Below, one piece after another: positions 1-9,065 of a stretch of 35,454 bases of DNA. Every line of letters begins with the position of its first letter. Positions within the stretch are counted from its first letter, which is position 1. This DNA is from Thermoplasmatota archaeon (GTDB lineage: Archaea; Thermoplasmatota; E2; DHVEG-1). The stretch spans positions 1 to 35,454 of the forward strand of contig JAUXAU010000032.1 of assembly GCA_030619765.1 (NCBI GenBank), given 5' to 3'. A program made the translations under genes and the position numbers. Below the pieces are notes generated by a model. That model searched no databases, was not told the DNA's origin, and saw only the letters and a program-made list of their open reading frames with translations.

Positions 1-170
1 ATAAATTACTCACCTCGTTTCTAAACATAGACTTTAGTTTGTTACATAAGACATAGATCAGAAACTCACGGGAAGCACCCTATTCATCCATTTTAAATAG
101 GCTTTTTTAGAAAGAAACAACTATGTTTTTCTATGTCAATATCTACAGTCCTTTCCTCTGATCAACCTCT

Positions 171-587
171 TCACTCAGAATGAGGAAGGACCTCCTCTTT
201 CTCAATTTGCTGAGGACATTTTCCATGCCCCCACCGATGCTCCTTCAAATATTCTATTATCGCATCGTGACTATTGGAGTCGGGAGAGATATTTATTCTC
301 CCATTACATAGGTGACAAAAATACCAAATCTGCCAAGCACTCTTTGCTTTGTTATAACCGTCATCCAACCCTTTTTTATAGCCAATTGTATGGCCATCTG
401 AGTAGGACTTTTTCTTCTCCTCAAAAATAGAAATAGAAACAGATTCTATCTCTGGCGTAACCGGTTGTTGGGCAGTTGATTGTTTCAACAAATACTTTAT
501 AGCTTCGGTATAATACTTGAAGCTGTGTTCACTTCGAATCTTGTTCAGTTCACGCCAGATGGCTTTTGATACGCCAATATTTTTCAT
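171..587 (-). CDS. Small DNA-binding-like protein: RHH/antitoxin-like N-terminus (VSKAIWRELNKIRSEHSFKYYTEAIKYLL) plus C-terminal CxxC/H-C zinc-binding-like region
   Basis: ORF track; RBS-like AAGGTGGTGCAACATG; motif reading. Confidence 0.6.
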   Translation of the reverse strand: MKNIGVSKAIWRELNKIRSEHSFKYYTEAIKYLLKQSTAQQPVTPEIESVSISIFEEKKKSYSDGHTIGYKKGLDDGYNKAKSAWQIWYFCHLCNGRINISPDSNSHDAIIEYLKEHRWGHGKCPQQIEKEEVLPHSE

Positions 588-706
588 GTTGCACCACCTT
601 TAATCATTAAACGAGATATAATACCTGCGATACACTCGTCGAGCAGCATTAACAACATGTCATTCATAAAAGTTGCTACTATACTCTAAAAAATGAAGCT
701 GTTTTT

Positions 707-886
707 TCAATCGTGATAGACGCCAACAACAGATGCCGGTACTTCTGTTGCATATGTTTTCACATCCCAACGCTTCGGCAAATACCAAGTTGAACACTTG
801 CAGTTCGGACATCGAACAGGGCGCTGCTTTGTCTGAGATATCCAGACAAAACCGCAGCGATAACAGTACCTTTCTTTGCCTCTCAT
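707..886 (-). CDS. 59-aa zinc-ribbon microprotein MRGKERYCYRCGFVWISQTKQRPVRCPNCKCSTWYLPKRWDVKTYATEVPASVVGVYHD
   Basis: Own translation of the minus strand (ATG 886-884, TGA 709-707, 60 codons in frame); two CxxC knuckles; absent from the ORF track. Confidence 0.7.
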   Translation of the reverse strand: MRGKERYCYRCGFVWISQTKQRPVRCPNCKCSTWYLPKRWDVKTYATEVPASVVGVYHD

Positions 887-936
887 CTTCGTCTCCTTCG
901 CTCCCTCATTTTATCATCTTATTTTTATCTTCTGCT

Positions 937-1116
937 TCAAATCCGAGCTACCACCTTTTTCCAATCTCCATACCAGTATTTTCTTGGCACCCTCCGAACC
1001 TGCCTGCTATTGCAATATGGACAAACAAAACCACCACTCTTATCTTCTGTGGCAACATCAACATAATTTGTGTCACAACTGTTACACTCGCAGAACGTGA
1101 TCTTTTTATCAGTCAT
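937..1116 (-). CDS. 59-aa zinc-ribbon microprotein MTDKKITFCECNSCDTNYVDVATEDKSGGFVCPYCNSRQVRRVPRKYWYGDWKKVVARI
   Basis: Own translation (ATG 1116, TGA 937-939, 60 codons); CxCxxC and CxxC pairs; absent from the ORF track. Confidence 0.7.
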   Translation of the reverse strand: MTDKKITFCECNSCDTNYVDVATEDKSGGFVCPYCNSRQVRRVPRKYWYGDWKKVVARI

Positions 1117-1172
1117 ATTTCACTTTCACATTAAATACACATGTCCATTTTCACTCAACCCCTTTTAAAATC

Positions 1173-1394
1173 CTACATAACATTATTCCCCAAAACGCTA
1201 AAAAACTCGATTACATCCTCATCCCTGATTGTCTTTCTACCGTGGCTTTTAGCGATCTCGTCAATTTTTGGAGCCATATCATACAGCTTGTCGAGGATAC
1301 GTCCAGAGAGCTCTTTGACAGCGGCAGGGCTAACTTTTAGTTTGCAGTATTTGTGCATTAGCTTACCTACATTTATCGCATTTTTATCTTTCAT
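1173..1394 (-). CDS. Archaeal histone-fold protein, 73 aa
   Basis: Layout helix1-loop1-helix2-loop2-helix3 with KVSPAAVKEL and the diagnostic HGRKTIRDEDVIEFF (archaeal histone HxGRKTxxxxD). Confidence 0.8.
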   Translation of the reverse strand: MKDKNAINVGKLMHKYCKLKVSPAAVKELSGRILDKLYDMAPKIDEIAKSHGRKTIRDEDVIEFFSVLGNNVM

Positions 1395-1453
1395 TTTATC
1401 ACCTTATTTTTATCTTTTGCATTTATGGCGTAATCTATAGCAGAGTTTTGATC

Positions 1454-2221
1454 TCAATACTTTTCGATCTCGATACTATACGCTACCACCTTCTTATCGA
1501 ACGTCGTCAACTGATTGCCATCGTGTTTTCTATATTCTGGGTGAAGAATACCGTTGGCAATCACCCTATCACCCATTCCTATCTTTCCCACAAGATCATC
1601 CTCGAGACAAATCGGGATTCTCTCCGGATTTCCACCGTAATGCAACCCCCCAGAATCTTCCTTTATCCCTATCTTTTGTGAATCCACAAATTGAGAGTGA
1701 TCCGGTAGAAATTTAAAGATACTTACTCTCCCACAACCTCCTTGCTTTTCATAACACTCCACGGGTTCTATTAAGATATCTCCGCCCGGTTCAACGTGAA
1801 TAATAGCCCCACACCTCCGGCATTCAAACGCGGCAACATCAACTTTCTGCATTACCATCGTTCGTAGTTTCACATCACCACCAATTGCAACAGACTTACC
1901 AAAATGCCTTGCACGAATCTCGCTAACGTCAATCTTGCAGATATCCGGCAGGTTGTAAGGTCTAAAATGAAGTTTCATCTTTTTTGGATTAGCAGTATCG
2001 ATGTCCCTCAAAGCCTCCTCGGCGTTAAAGATTGATTTATAAGGATGATTGATAAGTGAGGGTGTCAAATCAAGGTTTGCCTTGTCGATAACAGAAAAAT
2101 CTACCTCCAAGCTACGTTTTTCGGGATAAGAAAGAGCAATAGTCTCAATATCAGACTTGCAATGATCTTCGAAGAAATCCTTCCATGACTCATATATTCT
2201 ATCGTCCCTAAGCAATCCCAC
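1454..2221 (-). CDS. Stand-alone MCM N-terminal domain (OB fold plus zinc finger), no AAA+ module
   Basis: MCM-N signatures: FFEDHCKSDIETIALSYPEKRSLEVDFSVIDKANLDL, FECRRCG...ECYEKQGGCG, SQFVDSQKIGIKEDSGGLHYGGNPERIPICLEDDLVGKIGMGDRVIANGIL; terminates before any Walker A. Confidence 0.85.
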   Translation of the reverse strand: MGLLRDDRIYESWKDFFEDHCKSDIETIALSYPEKRSLEVDFSVIDKANLDLTPSLINHPYKSIFNAEEALRDIDTANPKKMKLHFRPYNLPDICKIDVSEIRARHFGKSVAIGGDVKLRTMVMQKVDVAAFECRRCGAIIHVEPGGDILIEPVECYEKQGGCGRVSIFKFLPDHSQFVDSQKIGIKEDSGGLHYGGNPERIPICLEDDLVGKIGMGDRVIANGILHPEYRKHDGNQLTTFDKKVVAYSIEIEKY

Positions 2222-2250
2222 TATGACATCCTTCCCTTTATTCGCCTATT

Positions 2251-2490
2251 TTATAACAATGTCCTATTCTTCAAAACAGGGGATACTCTATTTTCACATC
2301 CTCTCTTTTTTTCAACCAAGCACAGATCACTGCCACACCCCTCGCATATCATTGTGACATCTCCTAACCAGAAATAATCCCCCGGGTTTGCCGAATATTC
2401 ACCTTCACATCCCTGTTCACATACTGCAACCATATCAACAGATTGGTATTGCTTCATATTTTCTATGTTTGCTTTTATTTTCTCTTCCAT
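2251..2490 (-). CDS. 79-aa zinc-ribbon protein (CEQGCEGEYSANPGDYFWLGD...CEGCGSD)
   Basis: ORF track; paired cysteines; resembles the zinc module of ORF 5967-6503. Confidence 0.6.
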   Translation of the reverse strand: MEEKIKANIENMKQYQSVDMVAVCEQGCEGEYSANPGDYFWLGDVTMICEGCGSDLCLVEKKRGCENRVSPVLKNRTLL

Positions 2491-2512
2491 TTTCTATCAC
2501 TTCCTTATTATA

Positions 2513-3364
2513 TTATACATCAACAGCAGTTTCTCCAAGTGATGTTGGCTGACGAGGATGTATCTTAAGCCACTCTGCTTTCTCTATAGCTATCCTAGAA
2601 GCCTTCTCCTCATCTTCACGTCTTGCCTCTTCATCAAGCTGACTAATTCTCGCATATAGCTCATCAACATCCAGATATTTACTTAGATCAACACCCTTTG
2701 TTTCTAAACGTTCCTTTGATTCTTTTAAAAATATCATTCTGGCCAAAGGAGTAGGAAACGAACCACCAAATCCCATAGCAACTAAAATATGCATAATTTT
2801 GTACAATACCAACCATTCCTTATTCAAGTCGGTATGTGCCTTCTTAAGGGATCTCCATCGGTCCATTTCGCGTTCTGGAAGATCAGGCATTACATCATCT
2901 GCCCAATCAACAGTAGTCCTTACACGCGTACCATGAGCCAATATCTTTACAGATCCTCTTTTTTCCAGTTCAACTATTTCATCTCCAATTTGACAGGCGG
3001 GCCATATATTTTTAATCAACGGAGGTCTTTTAGTAGGCTTACGAGTGTATTCTTCACTATAACTGATAGTGGAAAATATATCCCTTAGCCTCGAGATAAG
3101 AGGATCCCCGGCTTCAAGTTTCTCCATTTCCCGCTGCCATCTACATAGTTTTATCTCTATCGGCCATTGCTTCTGAAACATCTCAATATACCGTTTGCCA
3201 TTCGAATCTGTCATACGTAAAGCATCGGCAGCCACTTGACGCAACTTTTCTTCATAATCTCTATTCTCTTCTTCTGTCATCTCAATTTCTGTATCAACAG
3301 CCTTCACCGGTACTTGTCTACTAAGCACTTTTTCTTCCTTTATTTTTATTTCTTCCTTACACAT
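2513..3364 (-). CDS. Hypothetical protein, 283 aa, charged/coiled-coil-like
   Basis: ORF track; co-oriented with the replicon genes. Confidence 0.6.
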   Translation of the reverse strand: MCKEEIKIKEEKVLSRQVPVKAVDTEIEMTEEENRDYEEKLRQVAADALRMTDSNGKRYIEMFQKQWPIEIKLCRWQREMEKLEAGDPLISRLRDIFSTISYSEEYTRKPTKRPPLIKNIWPACQIGDEIVELEKRGSVKILAHGTRVRTTVDWADDVMPDLPEREMDRWRSLKKAHTDLNKEWLVLYKIMHILVAMGFGGSFPTPLARMIFLKESKERLETKGVDLSKYLDVDELYARISQLDEEARREDEEKASRIAIEKAEWLKIHPRQPTSLGETAVDV

Positions 3365-3509
3365 TTTTCTTCACTTCCTATTGATTTTTTAGTTATTTTT
3401 CCTACTTGAAAAGTCCCATCATCAACAGGGATCAATGTCAATTTGTGTTGGTGGAAACTTTTCAGATCAACACCTGCCTCTTTCCACATTCTATATTGAT
3501 CTTTATTAT

Positions 3510-3884
3510 TCATTTTTCATCACCTTCTTTTTCTTTTTTCGTTTCTATCACGCTTTGCATCTCGAGCTTCTCCAATTCTCTACAAGATCGACGACGTGCA
3601 CGCGGTCTGAAATCACAATCTGCAGCAGTAAATCCAAAAAACATAATCTTGGGTCCATACTGTTTTGCAAGATGTTCCAATGCCTGTAGCATCCTAAAAT
3701 ATGTTTTAGCTTTGTAACACTTGATCCCCCAATCCTCTATTTCATCCTCCGACCAACCAAGAAACGACAATAGTTTGCCATCTGTCTCTTCTTTGATGTA
3801 GTACAAGATTGCTTGTTTATCATCAGCCTTCTCTTGTGGTAATTCATCACTATTAACCACAAACCATATACTATTTTCAGTCAT
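3510..3884 (-). CDS. Hypothetical protein, 124 aa
   Basis: ORF track; RBS-like GGTGTGATAGAAAATG spacing; overlaps start/stop with the upstream ORF. Confidence 0.55.
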   Translation of the reverse strand: MTENSIWFVVNSDELPQEKADDKQAILYYIKEETDGKLLSFLGWSEDEIEDWGIKCYKAKTYFRMLQALEHLAKQYGPKIMFFGFTAADCDFRPRARRRSCRELEKLEMQSVIETKKEKEGDEK

Positions 3885-4335
3885 TTTCTATCACACCTTT
3901 AATGTCCCCAAACATAGATGTCTCGAAGAAAAACACCTCATAAGTAATAAGATCAATAATTCTCTTGATCTCGAGAGCCAAGTTTTCGTCATGAAAATTC
4001 TCCATTTCACTCATATGACGCTTCAGCTCTTTCAAGAGTGCAGATTTAAATTCATGCGAACACTTACCCAACGTTGCATCATCATAATTAAGGAGTATTA
4101 TCTCCATATCTAGTTTTGCTGCATCATCCTCGGGTGGATTCCCAAGACAATTAGTTACCTTTATCGTCACACCGTTGCCGGATTCCTCTTCTGTTTTTTT
4201 CTCACACTCATCGCACATATACTTGCCTTTTTCTATTTCTTTATCACACCGGCTACAATAATCTCCCGGATAGATTTTGTCCCCTACATTTTCTTTTTCT
4301 ATTGTTTTTGTTTCCGTTTCCATACACATTTTCAT
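3877..4335 (-). CDS. Hypothetical protein with N-terminal zinc knuckle (CSRCDKEIEKGKYMCDEC), 152 aa
   Basis: ORF track; CxxC-x9-CxxC. Confidence 0.6.
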   Translation of the reverse strand: MKMCMETETKTIEKENVGDKIYPGDYCSRCDKEIEKGKYMCDECEKKTEEESGNGVTIKVTNCLGNPPEDDAAKLDMEIILLNYDDATLGKCSHEFKSALLKELKRHMSEMENFHDENLALEIKRIIDLITYEVFFFETSMFGDIKGVIEND

Positions 4336-4646
4336 TCAACTCCTTTTATTATTTTAAACTCTGGACCGCACTGCCTACACCCTATAGCAAACCGACCATT
4401 CTCATCCCTCGGAGACCTAAAATATACATCAGGTACACCAGCATCATCACCATAACACCGACCAACCTCTACACTATCATCAAAAACGATGATGTCTCCA
4501 TGCTCCGCTAACAATTCCTCTATTTTTTCCTTACTCAATTCTCAATACTCATCCACAGTAAACTTATTCCCAGATGGTATCTTACTGACATTTACAGTCA
4601 CCATTGAGCCATCAACAGCCTCTTTCATTTGTTCTGCTTTTTTCAT
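4332..4646 (-). pseudogene. Interrupted paralog of ORF 5967-6503 C-terminus: MKKAEQMKEAVDGSMVTVNVSKIPSGNKFTVDEY[TGA]ELSKEKIEELLAEHGDIIVFDDSVEVGRCYGDDAGVPDVYFRSPRDENGRFAIGCRQCGPEFKIIKGVE
   Basis: Own translation; ATG 4646-4644, in-frame TGA 4544-4542, same frame continues to 4332; aligns across the stop with VTMDEFLAMGHENVEKLLKHGSIIVFDD of ORF 5967-6503. Confidence 0.55.
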
Positions 4647-4666
4647 TTCATTTCACATCCTTAAGA

Positions 4667-5278
4667 TTAAACACAAGTATCTTCAATTGCCTCGCTTGTT
4701 GCTTTCATCACCGCAGCTATCTCTTTTACCAGACTAGTTGTCTCAGAAAATGCTGCTTTGGACGTCTTAATACAATACATCAGCTTATTGTTCTCATTTG
4801 ACACAAGGCCCCATTCTATTTTTGATTTCAATAGCTTTAGTTCTATCCATCGCTGTAGCTTTTGTTTTGGTATCTCTGGTATCATCTCATCGACATAGAT
4901 ATCCCTCCGTATTGATATCACAGAATTACCACCAGGGGTATATTCGATGTATTTTCTTTCAACCAGGACATCTATCGCATCAAGAACTCTATTTTTATTC
5001 ATGGAACTCTCACCGGTGTATACATCCTTTGACCCGATTATACAATCAGATACCAGCTCATTTATCGATACCGGATTATCTAATAGATGAAAAAATACCG
5101 ACCGCATCGCGCTAAAATCTCCTTTATCAAGTTTTTCTAATTTCTTTATCTCATCTGTATATGTATAAAACTTATCGGTAAGCTCTTTTTTTCGTTGATC
5201 AAACTGTGATAATTCTGTCTCTTTTACATTATCTGTCCGATCATCAACAGCCTCTTTCATTTGTTCTGCTTTTTTCAT
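4667..5278 (-). CDS. Hypothetical protein, possible winged-helix domain, 203 aa
   Basis: ORF track; region RVLDAIDVLVERKYIEYTPGGNSVISI resembles a wHTH. Confidence 0.6.
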   Translation of the reverse strand: MKKAEQMKEAVDDRTDNVKETELSQFDQRKKELTDKFYTYTDEIKKLEKLDKGDFSAMRSVFFHLLDNPVSINELVSDCIIGSKDVYTGESSMNKNRVLDAIDVLVERKYIEYTPGGNSVISIRRDIYVDEMIPEIPKQKLQRWIELKLLKSKIEWGLVSNENNKLMYCIKTSKAAFSETTSLVKEIAAVMKATSEAIEDTCV

Positions 5279-5356
5279 TTCATTTCACATCCTATATCTG
5301 TTTTTGGAATGGATTCCGCCGTTCCTTCGTCAAACTGTATTTTACCTTCGTCACCA

Positions 5357-5932
5357 TCAGTCAGCCATCGTTTTGATTTCTGCATCGACACCAAACAACT
5401 TAAGCTGACTAAGTAGAAATTCGTAGATGTCCTCCTTAAACAACATCGACTGATCATGGAAGTCATTACCCTCGTTATCTTCGAAGTCAAAACGTACCTC
5501 AAAATGCTGCTGTTTCCAATCCCTCATAGCAGTTGTCTCACTTACTCCCATAGAAATCATATATTCCGAGGCATCGTCATCAGTCTCTTCTGCAAGGGGA
5601 ACTTCTGACTTTTTCAAGTGGTAAAGAACCTTTTCGTCACATATTCTATTTGAAGAATCGGTACCAAATTTCTCAAAAAGATCAAGCAGCTGTTTATTCT
5701 TCGGCTTTTCGAAAACCATCCATACCCATCCACAGAAATCATACCTATGGTCATCAAGAATCACAGTGGGTATACCTTTTGGATTCCCGTGATAGTCATA
5801 AACAGCACCATCATAGATTCTCTTATGGATTTTTTTCATCTCTGCTATTGTTGTAGCAACAGCATCTTTCAATGCTTCTTTATCAAGCACTCCTATTCTA
5901 TTTTTTGTTTTTATCTCTTCTTTTATATTCAT
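5357..5932 (-). CDS. Hypothetical protein, 191 aa
   Basis: ORF track. Confidence 0.6.
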   Translation of the reverse strand: MNIKEEIKTKNRIGVLDKEALKDAVATTIAEMKKIHKRIYDGAVYDYHGNPKGIPTVILDDHRYDFCGWVWMVFEKPKNKQLLDLFEKFGTDSSNRICDEKVLYHLKKSEVPLAEETDDDASEYMISMGVSETTAMRDWKQQHFEVRFDFEDNEGNDFHDQSMLFKEDIYEFLLSQLKLFGVDAEIKTMAD

Positions 5933-5966
5933 TTTTCTTCACCTTCTTTTTCTTCTTTCGTTTCTA

Positions 5967-6503
5967 TCACCGTCTGCACCCTATAGCAAACTGACCATTC
6001 TCATCCCTCGGAGACCTGAAATACACATCAGGCACACCCGTGGCATCGCCGCTCCACTGACCGGCATCCAAAACATCATCAAAGACAATGATACTTCCAT
6101 GCTTCAACAACTTCTCTACATTTTCATGACCCATTGCCAAAAACTCATCCATGGTAACCCCACCTCTAACAAATGTTCGATATTCATCAAAAGTAACCTC
6201 ACTTTTAGATGACATCTCTCTAATTGCCTCTTTCATTTTTACTGATTTTACCATCTGAGAGAGAACACAAGCTTGGTCCTTTTCATGCATTTTATGACTG
6301 ATTTTTTGGCAAAGCACCTTGGAGAGATCAGCATTTGTTTCGGTACTACCACACTCCGGACACACAGGTGGATATGGATAACTGTCCTCCCCCCAAGTCC
6401 AATTATATGGGTTTGAATCAAACTTATGTCCGCAGTCATCACATTTCACGGTTACCATCTGCTCAACAGCCTCTTTCTTTTCTATTGCTTTTATTTCTTC
6501 CAT
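5967..6503 (-). CDS. Modular zinc-ribbon protein, 178 aa (CDDCGHKF...CPECGS) with C-terminal VFDD...GVPDVYFRSPRDENGQFAIGCRR module
   Basis: ORF track; C-terminal module duplicated at 4332-4538. Confidence 0.65.
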   Translation of the reverse strand: MEEIKAIEKKEAVEQMVTVKCDDCGHKFDSNPYNWTWGEDSYPYPPVCPECGSTETNADLSKVLCQKISHKMHEKDQACVLSQMVKSVKMKEAIREMSSKSEVTFDEYRTFVRGGVTMDEFLAMGHENVEKLLKHGSIIVFDDVLDAGQWSGDATGVPDVYFRSPRDENGQFAIGCRR

Positions 6504-6524
6504 TTTTTGCTACCTCTGTTTTGG

Positions 6525-8222
6525 TTACATTTTTTCAAACTTTCCTCCATTCAACATAGCAAGCCAATCCTCAGAAGTCTGATCAACAAATCTAGCCGGA
6601 ACAGGTACACGATAAACAGATTCCATAAACCACTGTGGAAAAAACCTACGATACCTTTGAATCAGATCCTCAAAACAGATGTCCAAGATATATGTAACGC
6701 CCCAATCATTTTTTGATCTCACGATTCTCCCCGCGGATTGCACGAGACGTGCAATCGTGCAGCTGATGAACCAGTCATGATCGACAGCCATTCGCTTTTT
6801 TACCTGTCGGTCGCCAATAGATAGATAAGGGACTTTCAAAATAAACTGAACTCTGCACAGATCTCCTGCCAGGTCAATGCCGGTTTCCATCGATGGAGTG
6901 ATCAAAATAGCCGGTGGATCGGCACGTTTAAAGTCATCCAACGCATCTGATCTTTCTTTAGCATTTTTATGGTAGAAAACCTGATAATCCCCAAATAGAG
7001 AAGAGGCAGATCTCATCGCATTGGCAATCTTGTAGTTAGTGCAATGAACCAAAATCTTCTTCTTATATCTTTTACAGTAAGCAGTCAAAAAAGAAATGGT
7101 CTTCTCAAGATTACCCTCCAAGTAAGAACGGCTCATCCGGCCGATAGGAATAAAAATTATTGGCCGATTTTCCTTCCTAAACGTTGATGGGATCGCCAAG
7201 TACTTTATACTCTCTTGAGGAATTCCCAAGCTATTGCACAAAACTGATAAGTGAGGGAGAGTCGCGGACATTAATAATATTTTATCCGCCCAATTAAAAA
7301 GATAATTCGAGAAGTTGTCAACCTTTATCGGTTTAAATGAGATGTAACTACCCCACCTCTTTGAATCCTTGGAGTAATCGAGAACCCATTGATCTGGATT
7401 ATAGACGCTTTTGAAGAACAACATCTTCTTCAATTGGTTCTCCCACTTATTGCACAAACGGAGGTCTTCCACACCAGGAACACCATCGTTGTCTACCTTC
7501 TCGCGTATCACCTTTTTAGCAGCGTCGTACTTTTTCTTGATAATAATCAGAGCTTTTTCCAGCACGGTAAAGATATAATCATGATCTTCTCTCCCAGGAA
7601 AAAGCAAATCAAGATCATCGAAAAACCGATATTTGAATGTTATATCGACAAAACGCATCAACTCTCCTTCGAGAAGATGCGCCTCATCGCAAATTAGCAT
7701 CTCCACCTTTGGGAAATCTCTAGCAAAACGCTGATTTGTTAAAAACATCGAATAGTTCCAGGCGACAATCTGTGCATCCTTTGCCCTCTCTTTCTGGACA
7801 TAATAAGGGCATTTTGATTTCTTTGGACATGTCTCTTTCTCAAGATGCAAATACATGCATTGATCACAGGTTGCGCTTTTTTTTATCAAGCATTCGAAAT
7901 TGTTTCTGCCTTTAAGGAGGATTGTCCCGGGAAAATCCTTCAGAATCTGATTTTGTAGATCCTTTGTGCTGACGAGATAATAGGTTCTCCCTTGCAACAG
8001 TTTTGCAACGGCCATGGCAATCAAACTCTTACCTGCACCCGTTAATGCAACAACTGCAATGAAGCGGTCTTTTGCATTTATGATAGAAGCAACCGCTTCA
8101 CGTTGGTGTGTCCGCCATGAATCGAAATTCGAGAACATCGGTTGCTCGGGAACAGTTATATAATCTAACATTCTATCTTTACTCCCACCTTCTTTTCTAG
8201 ATCTTCCATCAGGGTAATCCAC
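6525..8222 (-). CDS. SF2 helicase of the XPD/DinG type with putative Fe-S cysteine cluster
   Basis: Walker A TGAGKSLIA, cysteines CLIKKSATCDQCMYLHLEKETCPKKSKCPY, DEAH box ICDEAHLLE, C-terminal motif VQSAGRIVRSKNDWG. Confidence 0.85.
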   Translation of the reverse strand: MDYPDGRSRKEGGSKDRMLDYITVPEQPMFSNFDSWRTHQREAVASIINAKDRFIAVVALTGAGKSLIAMAVAKLLQGRTYYLVSTKDLQNQILKDFPGTILLKGRNNFECLIKKSATCDQCMYLHLEKETCPKKSKCPYYVQKERAKDAQIVAWNYSMFLTNQRFARDFPKVEMLICDEAHLLEGELMRFVDITFKYRFFDDLDLLFPGREDHDYIFTVLEKALIIIKKKYDAAKKVIREKVDNDGVPGVEDLRLCNKWENQLKKMLFFKSVYNPDQWVLDYSKDSKRWGSYISFKPIKVDNFSNYLFNWADKILLMSATLPHLSVLCNSLGIPQESIKYLAIPSTFRKENRPIIFIPIGRMSRSYLEGNLEKTISFLTAYCKRYKKKILVHCTNYKIANAMRSASSLFGDYQVFYHKNAKERSDALDDFKRADPPAILITPSMETGIDLAGDLCRVQFILKVPYLSIGDRQVKKRMAVDHDWFISCTIARLVQSAGRIVRSKNDWGVTYILDICFEDLIQRYRRFFPQWFMESVYRVPVPARFVDQTSEDWLAMLNGGKFEKM

Positions 8223-8341
8223 CGAATTTTTATGGGAATAAGAAAGATATCTTCCCTGTATTTGTTCCTCTCAAGCAATCGCCCTAAACGTTCTATTTCA
8301 TCCGTCATTTCTGCCTTATCCATCATTTTTAGTACCTCCAT

Positions 8342-8623
8342 TCAATAAATTTTTTCTCCCTCTTCAACGACTATAGGCCTGCGATTTTGCTGTTCAAGGA
8401 ATGTGTTCGTATCCTCCAGTAACCTCTCGATACCACTCAATGACGTCGAAATTTGCTTCAACACTGCAATTAGATGCCGCATCTCTATAGTATGATCATC
8501 AAGGGCATCTGAAATTGCTAACCTGGTAAGATCACCCGGATCATTACAAGACGCAAGGAATTTCTTTTGTATCTCATCCTTATCCATTGCTTTTCCCACT
8601 ACTTCTTCGTCTTTTTCTACCAA
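8342..8623 (-). CDS. Hypothetical coiled-coil protein, 93 aa
   Basis: ORF track; RBS GGTGGTGAAAGATTGG just upstream. Confidence 0.55.
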   Translation of the reverse strand: MVEKDEEVVGKAMDKDEIQKKFLASCNDPGDLTRLAISDALDDHTIEMRHLIAVLKQISTSLSGIERLLEDTNTFLEQQNRRPIVVEEGEKIY

Positions 8624-8640
8624 TCTTTCACCACCACGAT

Positions 8641-9000
8641 ATTAATTCACATGGCTACAAATCTAACTTATTAGAAAAAAGTTAGAAAAAGTTAGATCGC
8701 CATAAAATCCTCCTTTTTCCTTAAAACTGGAAGAAAAGTTAGAAAGTTAGACGAATTTTGGCCTATGCACGTTATAGAAATTTTACGCGTTTTTTTTCTA
8801 TTTTCATTGTCTGTATGTATATATAGATATATCTTATATCTTATACGTAGATACGTAAATATAGGAAAAATATAACCTATGTGTACATAATCGCACATAC
8901 ACGAAAAAAGATCTAACTTTCTAACTTTTGTAATAGAAAACAAGAGAAAACCAGAAATTTTTTTGAATCTAACTTTTTCCTCACAAGTTAGGTTTGTATG
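8641..9000. other. Candidate replication origin: AGTTAGA iterons in inverted blocks around an A+T-rich core
   Basis: AGTTAGA at 8680-8686, 8690-8696, 8737-8743, 8745-8751; inverse TCTAACT at 8662-8668, 8912-8918, 8920-8926, 8968-8974; AGTTAGG at 8986-8992; core about 8770-8890 includes tatatagatatatcttatatcttatac. Confidence 0.55.
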
Positions 9001-9065
9001 GATGTTTTGCTTTGATTCCTCTACATGACATCCTATCATTACGGGTTCTACCCCTGATTCTTTCA

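Noticed and set aside
733-1681. Plus-strand ORFs opposite the replicon genes (for example 733-1134, 876-1100, 1141-1440, 1448-1681) and similar antisense ORFs elsewhere
   Set aside because: Antisense to minus-strand ORFs with clear motifs; no recognisable domains.
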